DNA of 64,000 nucleotides from Bin75 sp965200435 (GTDB lineage: Bacteria > Nitrospirota > Nitrospiria > Nitrospirales > UBA8639): assembly GCA_965200435.1 (NCBI GenBank), contig OZ241337.1, forward strand, positions 744,001 through 808,000, given 5' to 3'. Under the pieces are notes generated by a model that was given only the letters and a program-made list of their open reading frames with translations, had not been told where the DNA came from and did not search any database. This document shows, in pieces, positions 1 to 8,410 of the stretch (its first letter is position 1; every line of letters starts with the position of its first letter). The position numbers and the translations under genes are program-made.

Positions 1-358
1 CGTTGCCTTGGCGTTGACCTTCCCGCAAGACGTAGTCGTACAACATCTTGAATCCGCCGTGGCGTCTCCATTTCTTTTGGACGTACACGCTTTGCAGCCA
101 CCAAAAAACCGCATTCCGCCAATCGCTCCATTCAAAGGTAATCAACACCTGCCCGATTGTCTGCTCGGTGGGCCGATGCTCCATCACTACATAAAAACCC
201 TTTGACGAGTCGGTCAGGATCGCTTCTACGCCGGCCTGGAGCCGGGCTTGTTCCAATTGCCTGCCTTCCGTTTCCTTGGCGAGCGCTAGGTTAAACGTGA
301 CTAACGCCTCAAGGTCTCGCGATTCGGCTAAACGGATATGGAACTCTGCATGGTTCAT
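1..358 (-). CDS. GNAT-family N-acetyltransferase, 3' end cut off by the window
   Basis: Reading the minus strand from an ATG at 358 gives an open frame of 119 codons that runs off the left edge. It begins MNHAEFHIRLAESRDLEAL, the usual opening of GNAT acetyltransferases (beta1 followed by the first helix). Further on there is a strand with FYVVMEHR, then GQVLITFEWSDWR, and a V-Y-V-x(4)-R-x(2)-G stretch that resembles the acetyl-CoA binding motif A (Q/R-x-x-G-x-G/A). The acyl acceptor cannot be told. No clear Shine-Dalgarno sequence precedes the ATG. Overlapping plus-strand frames have no family resemblance. Confidence 0.72.
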   Translation of the reverse strand, partial: MNHAEFHIRLAESRDLEALVTFNLALAKETEGRQLEQARLQAGVEAILTDSSKGFYVVMEHRPTEQTIGQVLITFEWSDWRNAVFWWLQSVYVQKKWRRHGGFKMLYDYVLREGQRQGN

Positions 359-498
359 GGTCGGAGTGCGATACGGTGTTGGTGGGAATCCAGGAAGTTA
401 TCCGCGACTCCCTCAATCTCTACCTCCCCTTCGCCTCTCCAGACAGTTGCTTCCAAAGGCGGAGAATAGAAAAAGTAGATGCCTTTCCCGAAACAGGC

Positions 499-1140
499 CT
501 ATGGAAGCGGTCGGATGTGCGGGGCAGCTGCAAGCCAACCCCGAGGCGGTCGATATAACCCCGCGGAAAATTCCAATTTGATGGCCTCTTCGGGACGCAG
601 CTTGACGCGATGGATCTTCGATGCTCCCACAAATGCCAAATACCCGGTAAAAGGGTGAATGGCCGTCGGGACAAACACCATGATGAGTGAATCGTCTTCA
701 GAAATCTGGAGCATCCCAGGTGCGGTGCCCATCAAAAATCCAATCGCCCACAGACCGGTGCGGGGAAACGGAAACACGACCACCGTACTTTGGCCGAATC
801 GTTCGCGGAATTGAAAGACGTCGGTCATCCCCTTGAGGGTGTAATAGATACTTCTCACCAATGGTATCCGTTCGAACAGTTCATCCACCCGTTTCATGAA
901 TCGTTGTCCGACGAGGCGAGTCCCCAACATCCCCGCCCCCAAAATGACCAGGAGCAACAACATAATCCCCGCTCCCGGAAATTCAAACGTCATCACAGGA
1001 CCCAGCAAATCCACCCACAGGCCATCCAGCGTCACGAACAAGGTAGACAGAATCAGGAACGTTCCCCAAGCCGGGACCACGATAAACAATCCCGCGACGA
1101 AATATCGTTTGAAGTGATGAAGCCGACTGTGTTTATCCAT
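499..1140 (-). CDS. DUF502 family membrane protein
   Basis: About 213 residues if started at MDKHSRLHHF; an upstream ATG at 1176 would add 12 residues that look unlike the family. The family is known by two N-terminal membrane helices, here FVAGLFIVVPAWGTFLILSTLF and, after a short loop, GAGIMLLLLVILGAGMLGT. These are followed by a conserved soluble part with the IPLVRSIYYTLKG stretch and FPRTGLWAIGFLMG. Function is unknown in the family, although plant homologues (COV1-like) are membrane proteins. It lies convergent to nothing obvious and divergent from the Trm112-like gene. Confidence 0.85.
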   Translation of the reverse strand: MDKHSRLHHFKRYFVAGLFIVVPAWGTFLILSTLFVTLDGLWVDLLGPVMTFEFPGAGIMLLLLVILGAGMLGTRLVGQRFMKRVDELFERIPLVRSIYYTLKGMTDVFQFRERFGQSTVVVFPFPRTGLWAIGFLMGTAPGMLQISEDDSLIMVFVPTAIHPFTGYLAFVGASKIHRVKLRPEEAIKLEFSAGLYRPPRGWLAAAPHIRPLP

Positions 1141-1334
1141 GCATCCCATCCGACATGAAAGACGCCCGCTACCCACGACTCCCTTGAGTCACCTTGCAAT
1201 CCAACGACACATTGACTAGTGTATGAAAGACCGACAAGGGAAAACAACTCCACACACGCGAAAGGGATCTCCGAAAAAATTCGTCGGAGACAGGTTGAGA
1301 CACCATGAGTCCCGACAGCGATTCAGCCACGGCG

Positions 1335-1601
1335 ATGCCTATCGACCCCACACTTCTGAAAATTTTATGTTGCCCGGAGACCAAGCAGACGATCACGCTT
1401 CTTGATGCCGCCTCCCTCGACATCCTGAACCGAAAGATTGCGAAGGGGGAATTGCAGAATAAGGGTGGGAACTTGGTGAAAGAGCCCCTGGATGGTGGGT
1501 TAATCCGAAGCGATAAAAAAATTACCTATCCGATCAGGGGGGCGATTCCGAGCTTGCTCATTGAGGAAGGAATCCCGACCGACGGCATCCTGTCAATCTG
1601 A
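1335..1601 (+). CDS. Trm112-like small zinc-ribbon protein
   Basis: The protein starts MPIDPTLLKILCCPETKQ, the signature of the Trm112/YcaR family (LLxILxCPxxK), and ends with the typical YPIRxxIPSLLIEEG. Only the first cysteine pair (CC) is present, as in many bacterial members that have lost zinc binding. Yeast and archaeal Trm112 activate methyltransferases; the bacterial role is mostly inferred. At 88 residues it is longer than the usual 60 because of an insertion (residues about 22-55). An in-frame ATG at 1305 would add ten residues; I prefer 1335 because the family begins there. Confidence 0.8.
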   Translation: MPIDPTLLKILCCPETKQTITLLDAASLDILNRKIAKGELQNKGGNLVKEPLDGGLIRSDKKITYPIRGAIPSLLIEEGIPTDGILSI

Positions 1602-1654
1602 GGCGGCGCCTGCATCTCACGTCAGTCTTCAAGCAAGAGGGTTTTCCCGCCGCG

Positions 1655-1903
1655 TCAGTCTTGTTCTTGCGAATCGGACACTCGCTCACCTCTCCACAAC
1701 CATCGTACCGAGCGCAGCAATTGGACGCACACGTAGACGGAGAGCGCGAGTAATACACCATACGCCCACAGGGTTCTGGCAGGCCATTGCTCCGGAGCGT
1801 GCAGCAAGAGACCCAAGGCGATGTGTCCTCCCAGGCCCAGGCAGACGGCAAAAATAATCCACTCTCTTATCCATCGGGATTTGAATTTGTCAGCGGCAAA
1901 CAT
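1655..1903 (-). CDS. Small membrane protein of unknown function
   Basis: About 82 residues with two predicted membrane helices: WIIFAVCLGLGGHIALGLLLHA and TLWAYGVLLALSVYVCVQLL. It has a basic N-terminus (KFKSRWIREW) and a basic/acidic C-terminus. No family recognised. The ATG at 1903 gives a sensible membrane protein; an ATG at 1960 would add a 19-residue Gly/Pro-rich lead. It may be read with the neighbouring minus-strand gene upstream, 75 bases away. Confidence 0.5.
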   Translation of the reverse strand: MFAADKFKSRWIREWIIFAVCLGLGGHIALGLLLHAPEQWPARTLWAYGVLLALSVYVCVQLLRSVRWLWRGERVSDSQEQD

Positions 1904-1977
1904 TCCTGGGCAGGACGGCCCGGAGCCCTCTCCTACGCGGGGGTACGTACCGAAACACATCAGCGCAAGGATCCACG

Positions 1978-2346
1978 TCAGACCGGGCTTTTAGCCGATT
2001 CGATTTCTGTGGCCGTAATCAAACTCGTGAGGCAATCGGTCACGAAGATCAGCGCTTCTTCTCTTCCATCAGCCCTTCGGCCCTTTTCTCGCCGTTGGAC
2101 TGATAATTCATGATCAAGATCCGACTTGACGTCGCCCAACAATTTGTGAAGGGAAGGCGTGGTGAGATTTTGGTCCACGTCTTCAAACTCCTGACACCGA
2201 TCCAGCACCCAATTGAGACCTTCCACTCGTCCCAAATACCGCTCGTGATCAGCCGAATCGATCCGGGACATGGTTGTGGAAAATGCCTGGGCTTCATAGA
2301 TCAGGTTATAAAAACTGGAAATCGCTCGATGTAAAGTTAAGTTCAT
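1978..2346 (-). CDS. Hypothetical helical protein
   Basis: A 122-residue, probably all-helical, soluble protein with no recognised family. A strong ribosome binding site (AGGAGG, seven bases before the ATG at 2346) supports it. The sequence is charged (SDLDHELSVQRREKGRR) and lacks signal peptide or membrane helix. It sits 35 bases after the end of the upstream minus-strand gene and may share its transcript, but both lie beyond the terminator that follows nxrB, so there is no reason to tie them to nitrite oxidation. Confidence 0.6.
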   Translation of the reverse strand: MNLTLHRAISSFYNLIYEAQAFSTTMSRIDSADHERYLGRVEGLNWVLDRCQEFEDVDQNLTTPSLHKLLGDVKSDLDHELSVQRREKGRRADGREEALIFVTDCLTSLITATEIESAKSPV

Positions 2347-2381
2347 TGTTCCTCCTAAAAAACGGGGCGCTGGACAAAGAG

Positions 2382-2711
2382 TCAGGTAAACAATAAAGGA
2401 TGGAATTCTGCCATAAAGCCGTAATACAGAGGCGCAAACTCCTTTAAGCTGTGAGGACTCGTTTCTTTTAAGCGTTTAAAAAAGAAAATCTGTTGACTAG
2501 CGTCAATTTGCTCGAGAATGGCCGAAAGCTGGGGGATGGAAACGGATTTTGTGGGAACGCTTAATATATAATGCACCAACCGTTCGACAAATTGTTGAGC
2601 CACGTACTCCGTCTGGAGATATGCGTCTGGCACCTTTCCCGTTTCCAAGAGTTCCCAAAAGGGTATGGCCTGGGCTGAAACAGGAATGGGGTCGGGAGGA
2701 GAAAAATTCAT
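2382..2711 (-). CDS. Hypothetical protein
   Basis: A 109-residue protein, MNFSPPDPIPV..., of unknown family, with amphipathic helices (YVAQQFVERLVHYILSV; LSAILEQIDASQQIFFFKRL). There is no signal peptide. No Shine-Dalgarno sequence is evident. A 9-bp inverted repeat (2742-2779) lies in its presumed leader, which might be regulatory. It is transcribed in the same direction as nxrAB but separated from them by a strong terminator. Confidence 0.55.
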   Translation of the reverse strand: MNFSPPDPIPVSAQAIPFWELLETGKVPDAYLQTEYVAQQFVERLVHYILSVPTKSVSIPQLSAILEQIDASQQIFFFKRLKETSPHSLKEFAPLYYGFMAEFHPLLFT

Positions 2712-2741
2712 CTTGTGTTGCGCCCTGTGCCGGTATTCCCC

Positions 2742-2779
2742 TATCCCGAGAATGCAGCGTTCCTGCTAGTCTCGGGATA
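2742..2779 (-). promoter_or_regulatory. Inverted repeat upstream of the 2382-2711 gene
   Basis: TATCCCGAG at 2742-2750 is repeated in inverted form as CTCGGGATA at 2771-2779. Between them GCAG and CTGC can pair as an inner stem, so a two-part hairpin can form about 30 bases before the start codon. No T-run follows on either strand, so it is more like a leader structure or operator than a terminator. Confidence 0.3.
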
Positions 2780-2868
2780 AGAGCAAAATGTCCTTTTAGA
2801 ATACACCATTTAGAGAAAGAATCTCAGTAAATTTTTTGAGAATTTCTTCCCGATACACGGGTTTTCAA

Positions 2869-2907
2869 AAAAAAAAGCCGGAGGTCCGAAAACCTCCGGC
2901 TTTTTTT
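2869..2907. terminator. Bidirectional intrinsic terminator after nxrB
   Basis: A 9-bp perfect stem (GCCGGAGGT 2877-2885 with ACCTCCGGC 2892-2900) with a six-base loop, flanked by eight A on the left and seven T on the right. It can stop transcription in both directions. It lies 18 bases past the nxrB stop codon. Confidence 0.92.
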
Positions 2908-2924
2908 GAAACCTCTACCGGCTC

Positions 2925-4214
2925 TTACAGCCAGGTAGCGCGTTCGGCTGGCCGAATGTAAATCGGCTCTTCCACTTGCTGCCGGACGGCTTCCTTCCCG
3001 GACTTATTGAACCCTAACACGGTGTCGTTGTACATCTCGAACTTCCGCCCGTGAATTTGGGTTTCAAACACTTTCGGTCCAGGAATGATGTCGTACCGGA
3101 AAACGATTTGTTGGCTCGCTCTCCAGAGTTGGAGGACGGCTAACAATTCCCGACTCGGCACCAAGTATTTCTCGATCGCATTGTCCACGCCCGGCCCGAA
3201 CATCTGCCGGATGTAGCCACGGGGCGATTGCCGCGGGGGAATGTAATACCCGTTCGGCTCCGTGCCCCATTGCGGGTACAGCGGCAACGCCACCTGTTCC
3301 ACCCGGATGGTGTAATACAGGGGGTTCCACCGATCTTCCGCCCACAGTCCATCCTCACCGATCTTGACGAGGTTCTGTAAGCGAATCTTACCCACGCAGG
3401 CTGCCATACACCGGGTTTCCATCGGCTCTCCACCGGTGAGAGGATCTTTCCCCTCGACCCGCGGATAGCAGGCGATGCATTTCTCGGTCACCCGAGTCGT
3501 CCCCCGATACATGGGCTTTTTGTATGGACATTGCTCCACGCACTTCTTGTACCCACGGCACCGGTTCTGGTCGATCAGCACGATCCCATCCTCAGGCCTC
3601 TTGTAGATGGCTTTCCGCGGACAGGCGGCCAAACAACCCGGATACGTGCAATGGTTACAAATGCGTTGAAGATAGAAGAAGTAGGTTTCATGTTCCGGCA
3701 AGCTGCTGCCGGTCATGCGCCATGGTTCTTCTTTGGTAAACCCGGTCTTATCAATGCCTTCCACAATGGCGCGCATTGACGTGGCCGTGTCCTCATAAAT
3801 GTTGACAAAACGCCATTCCTGGTCCGTTGGGATATACCCGATTGCTGCCTGGCCGACTTTCGCCCCGGCATCGAAAATCGTCATCCCTTCGAACACTCCA
3901 TACGGCGCATGGTGTTTGCGTCCGACCCGCACGTTCCACACCTGCCCGCCTGGATTCACTTGTTCAATCAACTGCGTGATTTTCACATCGTAGAACTGTG
4001 GATATCCGCCATACGGCTTCGTTTCCACATTGTTCCACCACATGTACTCCTGGCCCTTCGAAAACAGCCACGTGGACTTATCAGCCATGGAACAGGTTTG
4101 GCAGGCCAAGCAGCGATTGATGTTGAACACAAAGGCGAATTGCCACTTTGGATGCCGTTCCTCGTAGGGATACAGCATCTTCCGCCCTAAGTGCCAATTA
4201 TAGACTTCTGGCAT
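2925..4214 (-). CDS. nxrB: Nitrite oxidoreductase beta subunit NxrB
   Basis: 429 residues, the size of Nitrospira NxrB. It carries electrons from the molybdenum subunit through four iron-sulfur clusters. The cysteine groups are visible in order: CLACQTC near residue 35, CNHCTYPGCLAACP near 185, CRGYKKCVEQCP near 220, and CIACYPRVEG with a later CMAAC near 245-275. No signal peptide is present, which fits export together with the Tat-bearing NxrA. A good ribosome binding site (GGAGGAAAT) precedes the ATG. It lies 75 bases downstream of nxrA, and a terminator follows. A related type II DMSO-reductase beta subunit is the only alternative; the pairing with NxrA makes that unlikely. Confidence 0.95.
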   Translation of the reverse strand: MPEVYNWHLGRKMLYPYEERHPKWQFAFVFNINRCLACQTCSMADKSTWLFSKGQEYMWWNNVETKPYGGYPQFYDVKITQLIEQVNPGGQVWNVRVGRKHHAPYGVFEGMTIFDAGAKVGQAAIGYIPTDQEWRFVNIYEDTATSMRAIVEGIDKTGFTKEEPWRMTGSSLPEHETYFFYLQRICNHCTYPGCLAACPRKAIYKRPEDGIVLIDQNRCRGYKKCVEQCPYKKPMYRGTTRVTEKCIACYPRVEGKDPLTGGEPMETRCMAACVGKIRLQNLVKIGEDGLWAEDRWNPLYYTIRVEQVALPLYPQWGTEPNGYYIPPRQSPRGYIRQMFGPGVDNAIEKYLVPSRELLAVLQLWRASQQIVFRYDIIPGPKVFETQIHGRKFEMYNDTVLGFNKSGKEAVRQQVEEPIYIRPAERATWL

Positions 4215-4289
4215 GATTTCCTCCGTTTTTCTTTGAACTACACAGACAGTTCAATTTCTAAAATTCCACATTTGTGACCTTGGTTCTGC

Positions 4290-7200
4290 TTACACCTTGA
4301 TCTTAATGTGGTCGCCTTTGAGCCACTTGATCATGAACTCATTTTCCTGCCCAGGCGTAAACCCGGTCCGGACTGGCTCCCATGGACCCCTGCCGCCAAT
4401 ACCACCGTCTTCTGCTTTGGTAATCCGCATCAGACATTCCTTCGGAGTGGTGTTGACCGCATGGTTATCCACCTGATACCCGAATTTGAACTTCCAGCCC
4501 ACTGCGTGTTTGCCCGGCAGTGAGTCGGTTTGGTGCATCGGCATCAACCAGTCACGGGTGAAGGATTGTTGCGCCCCATACCGGAAGTTGGATTGATACC
4601 CCGTATCCATCGCGATGGCCCGTCCATCCGGTCGGGTTTCATGGCCCTTCACGGACTTCGCGGTTGCCACGTACGGAGCGTGCTTCGCCATGGTCACGTG
4701 GTACGGGAACGCCGGGTTGTACTTCGCCCGAATCATCAACCGAGCCACTTTGTAGTACGGATCACTCGGCTTCCATCCACGGTATGGCCGATCAACCGGA
4801 TTGCCGTCAACGTACACGTAGTCACCGTCGTTGATGCCCCGGTCTTTCGCCGATTGCGGGTTCATGTGTAATTGATGCTCACCCACACCCGGTGTCCGTT
4901 TATCCATCCGATACGCGTCACCGAAGTTCGATTCATACATCTGCACCCAGTCGTTCACCGACCATTGGCTGTGTACACGATGCCGCGTCTTCGGCGTCAC
5001 GCAGTAGAACTGATACCCCTTCTCCCACAGTGGGTTGGAGTACCGCTTGATTTCCTGCCACGGCAACGCAATGTTGCGCACCGTCTTGTCGTCATGGTGC
5101 TGCGCCGTGATGGGAATACCATAGTCATCCGGCCGCACATAGGGGTTCGTCGTCATAATCGCATTCGGCAAGTACGGCGTTGCTTCCGTACCTTCCCGGT
5201 GCGAAATGAAGTTTTCCCCGTATTCAATGGCTTCCGGCTCCGTCCGGTAGTTTTCGTACCGGCCAGTCCGGGTCCATTGTGGTTTGCTTTCGTTCGTCTC
5301 TTCCCAGAACGGTTGCCGTGGATACGTCCGGCACAGCACCATCCAGCCCTTCTCGGACTTGAGCATGGTGTCAACGCTGTACCCATACCCCGTACAACTG
5401 GCGTCCAACAACCGTTGCACGTACACGTCCACCCGGTTGTCATAGACGAATTTGAAGTAATCCCGGAACCGCCCATCTCCCGTCATATTGGTCAATTTGG
5501 CGGCGACGCCGGCTGTCGTATCCAGATCGTTTCTGGTGTCATACAAGGGCCGGATGCCCCCTTTCCACACCTGGAACCACGGATTCGACACCGTCGCTGT
5601 ATGCTCGGGATACGTGAACTCCATCCACGTATTCACACCCATCGCGATGTCGGCGTGGTTCACGTCCGAGGTCATCTCGATATCCTGGGTGACGATACAT
5701 TCGATGTGCGGGTCCACGTTCTTGACCATGTCATAGTGGTGTTTGGCGTTGTTCAACACGTTCACGTTCGCCACCCACCGGAACTTGGTCGGGGTCGGCA
5801 TGTGCGTCTTTCCGGTAAACACCCGGCGCCCATACTTCGGCGTGTTCACGATCAACGCCGTATCCCCATGGTTCCAGTAAGCCACCTCTTCACCATAGTA
5901 GTAGCCACGCACGTGCACTTCCTTACCGTGTGCGTTCGGATCCGTCGTAATCTTGAACGGATTCTCCGCGGTGTGCGTGCCCAATCCACCGCCGGACCAC
6001 GGGGTGCTGTTCCAGATCCCCGCTTTGTAGTTCCCGGCCCAGGTATGTTGCCCGGTCCCGAACTTCCCGACGTTCCCAGCGATAATCAACACCATCGCCG
6101 CGCCACGCGCAATGATGGTTTGGTGGAAGTAGTGGTTCGTCCCTTCCCCGTTGTGAATGGTCGCCGGTTTGATGGTACCCGAATCTCTGGCCCAGCGGAC
6201 GATCAGGTCTTTCGGGGACCGGTTGATCTGGTGGACCGTATCCAAGTCATAATCCTGCAAGTGGACTTGATACAATTGGAAGATCGGTGCCACGTCGACT
6301 TCCCGGCCGTTCAGCAACTTCACCCGGAAGGTCCCGTTCAACGCTGCTTCGATACCGCTGTTCCTGTAGTGCCATCCCACCAATTCACGGTGAATCGGCA
6401 CGGCCTGGTTTTTATTGATATCCCACACCATGAAACCGCCGAGACGTGCAATCTTCGCCGGATTCAGGGTTTGCACTTTCCCCGAATAGGTCTTGGAGAA
6501 GTCCGGCAATGAATAGCCCTTGATCACGTCACGCGGGTCAAGATATTGCAGCGTGTCCGTACGGACCAGAATCGGCATGTCCGTATAGGCCGAGCAGAAA
6601 TCATGGTCATGCATGTTCTCGTCGAACATGATCTTACAGGCACCCAAGAACAATGCCGCATCCGTCTCCGGCCGAACCGGAATCCAGTAGTCGGCACGAT
6701 ACGCCGTCGGGTTGTACTCCGGCGTGATCACGACCACCCGGGCTCCACGCTCGATACTTTCGAGTTTCCAGTGGGCTTCCGGCATCTTATTTTCGACGAA
6801 GTTCTTACCCCAGCTTGTGTTCAATTTCGCGAACCGCATGTCGTTCATGTCGATGTCGGAGGTTTGCACCCCAGACCAGAACGGATGCGCTGGGTTTTGG
6901 TCACCGTGCCAAGTGTAGTTCGACCAATACCGGCCGCCTTGGGCTTGGTTGGGCTTCACTTTCCGGATATAGTGGTCGAGCAACGCGCCGCAGCCACCGT
7001 TCATCCGGGTAACGGCCATTTTGCCGATCACGCCCAGAATGGGCATCCCCGCGCGGAACTTCATGGTCCGCACACCGGAACCCTTGGTCATCTCGATCAT
7101 TTCAGGCGGATAGCCTTGCTCCCGCAGACGACGCGCACCGGCTTCCCCGCTGTACCGCTCTGCAATAATGACCATCGCTTTGGAGAGATACGTAAACGCC

Positions 7201-7727
7201 GTATCCCAACTAACCCGCAACATGTCATCCAGGTACCGGGAAGTGAATTTGTATTTATTCATGACGTCCGGAGTGAATTCCGGGCTTCCGGCATCCATCC
7301 AGGCTTTCCAACCACGGCGCATCAAGGGGCCTTTCAACCGATAGGGCCCGTACACCCGTCGATGCATCGTGTACCCCTTCAAGCACATCCGCGGATTGTG
7401 TGCAAACGTCCCGCGGTTGCCGTAGAGGTCTTCGTAGGTTTGGTGGTCGTAGTTCTGCTCAACACGCATCACCACACCGTTACGCACAAAGGAGCGCACG
7501 CGGCAGGCATGGGTATCGTTCGGGGAGCAAACCCACGTAAACGATGAATCATACCGATACTGATCGTGGTACACCCGCTCCCAGGCACGATCCGGATACT
7601 CGCCAAGCGGATTGCCCACTTCGACAACCGGTTGCAGCGCAGTCAAGGCCAAGGCTTTGTCCGCCAACGCCACTGCTGCCACCGTCCCGGTGGTCACTTT
7701 TAAAAATTGACGTCTAGAAAGAAACAT
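4290..7727 (-). CDS. nxrA: Nitrite oxidoreductase alpha (molybdenum) subunit NxrA
   Basis: 1145 residues. This is the catalytic subunit that oxidises nitrite to nitrate at a bis-MGD molybdenum centre, in the type II DMSO-reductase family. A twin-arginine signal is present (SRRQFLK, residues 4-10, then a hydrophobic stretch to about 30), so the enzyme is exported folded, as expected for Nitrospira. The proximal [4Fe-4S] site appears as Cys67-x3-Asp71-x3-Cys75 with Cys115. The Asp in WHGDQNP (about residue 276) is the likely molybdenum ligand. The start has a strong ribosome binding site (GAGGAGGTTT). nxrB follows and a 680-base non-coding region precedes it. Nitrospira genomes often hold several nxrAB copies; only one is in this window. 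Confidence 0.96.
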   Translation of the reverse strand: MFLSRRQFLKVTTGTVAAVALADKALALTALQPVVEVGNPLGEYPDRAWERVYHDQYRYDSSFTWVCSPNDTHACRVRSFVRNGVVMRVEQNYDHQTYEDLYGNRGTFAHNPRMCLKGYTMHRRVYGPYRLKGPLMRRGWKAWMDAGSPEFTPDVMNKYKFTSRYLDDMLRVSWDTAFTYLSKAMVIIAERYSGEAGARRLREQGYPPEMIEMTKGSGVRTMKFRAGMPILGVIGKMAVTRMNGGCGALLDHYIRKVKPNQAQGGRYWSNYTWHGDQNPAHPFWSGVQTSDIDMNDMRFAKLNTSWGKNFVENKMPEAHWKLESIERGARVVVITPEYNPTAYRADYWIPVRPETDAALFLGACKIMFDENMHDHDFCSAYTDMPILVRTDTLQYLDPRDVIKGYSLPDFSKTYSGKVQTLNPAKIARLGGFMVWDINKNQAVPIHRELVGWHYRNSGIEAALNGTFRVKLLNGREVDVAPIFQLYQVHLQDYDLDTVHQINRSPKDLIVRWARDSGTIKPATIHNGEGTNHYFHQTIIARGAAMVLIIAGNVGKFGTGQHTWAGNYKAGIWNSTPWSGGGLGTHTAENPFKITTDPNAHGKEVHVRGYYYGEEVAYWNHGDTALIVNTPKYGRRVFTGKTHMPTPTKFRWVANVNVLNNAKHHYDMVKNVDPHIECIVTQDIEMTSDVNHADIAMGVNTWMEFTYPEHTATVSNPWFQVWKGGIRPLYDTRNDLDTTAGVAAKLTNMTGDGRFRDYFKFVYDNRVDVYVQRLLDASCTGYGYSVDTMLKSEKGWMVLCRTYPRQPFWEETNESKPQWTRTGRYENYRTEPEAIEYGENFISHREGTEATPYLPNAIMTTNPYVRPDDYGIPITAQHHDDKTVRNIALPWQEIKRYSNPLWEKGYQFYCVTPKTRHRVHSQWSVNDWVQMYESNFGDAYRMDKRTPGVGEHQLHMNPQSAKDRGINDGDYVYVDGNPVDRPYRGWKPSDPYYKVARLMIRAKYNPAFPYHVTMAKHAPYVATAKSVKGHETRPDGRAIAMDTGYQSNFRYGAQQSFTRDWLMPMHQTDSLPGKHAVGWKFKFGYQVDNHAVNTTPKECLMRITKAEDGGIGGRGPWEPVRTGFTPGQENEFMIKWLKGDHIKIKV

Positions 7728-7925
7728 TGCGAAACCTCCTCGTGTGAAGGCCGATTGGCCTAACGTGGAATGGATTAATTAAAAATTCCCCTATTGGGGA
7801 AAACATTTGTCTTACCACCCCCTTTCTTGACTGTTTTGATTCCTGTTTCATCATACGCTATGAATTCCAATGCAATCTACGCCTATTTCTAAGCAATTTT
7901 CGCGCCAACATGGAACTTATTGAAT

Positions 7926-7937
7926 GTTACATGTAAC
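7926..7937. promoter_or_regulatory. Palindrome GTTACATGTAAC, possible operator of nxrAB
   Basis: Perfect 12-bp palindrome about 200 bases upstream of the nxrA start codon, in AT-rich DNA. The symmetry suits a dimeric regulator. Which protein binds is unknown. Confidence 0.35.
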
Positions 7938-8207
7938 TCATTGAAAAGAAATGAAAATTTTATTTCAAAACAATACAGGGCATTCCTTCATGTTTCCAAT
8001 TGGTAGCATGAAAATGATCTGACGACAAATTCCCATGAAAAACACTCATGATAAACGATGACCTTCGTTCGATGTTTTTAAATTATTAAATTTATATCAA
8101 TAAAAACAATTGTTTATGTCATTTCACGAAACATGGATCAGATTGGACGCCTCACAAAACGTTTAGTAATCGTAACGCAATGACCTATTTGGCCCATAGA
8201 TCATTCC

Positions 8208-8233
8208 CCAGAAGACCTTACCAGAAGACCTTA
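8208..8233. repeat. 13-bp tandem duplication in the nxr upstream region
   Basis: The unit ccagaagacctta occurs twice with no gap, just before a TTGAC-N5-GTCAA inverted repeat. Confidence 0.85.
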
Positions 8234-8237
8234 CCAT

Positions 8238-8252
8238 TTGACATAACGTCAA
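8238..8252. promoter_or_regulatory. TTGAC-N5-GTCAA inverted repeat
   Basis: Perfect five-base arms with a five-base spacer. It looks like a Crp/Fnr-type site (TTGAT-N4-ATCAA) but with one extra spacer base, so it may be a related operator or chance. Confidence 0.3.
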
Positions 8253-8410
8253 TTTGAGCAGTCCCGATTGAGCACTTTTCGTGGTCCGCAAGCCAATGAG
8301 CAGCAAAAGCCCTGAGAGGGTTCGCTACTTCACGAAGTGTGACGGCATAGTGTGGCCTCCCCTACAATTGTTACCTTTCGGTAGCAAATTCGGTCATATT
8401 GCCGGTACTC

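Larger units (their letters stand above)
7728..8410. other. AT-rich non-coding control region upstream of nxrA
   Basis: No convincing gene. The stretch 7790-8160 is clearly AT-richer than its surroundings. It contains a perfect 12-bp palindrome GTTACATGTAAC (7926-7937), a 13-bp tandem duplication (ccagaagacctta at 8208-8220 and 8221-8233) and a TTGAC-N5-GTCAA inverted repeat (8238-8252). It probably holds the nxr promoter and regulator sites. I could not pick a convincing -35/-10 pair. Confidence 0.6.

Noticed and set aside
4872..7547. Two long plus-strand open frames (4872-6512 and 6546-7547) opposite nxrA
   Set aside because: They mirror the codon use of nxrA, are His/Arg/Val-rich with no family motif, and nxrA is certain.
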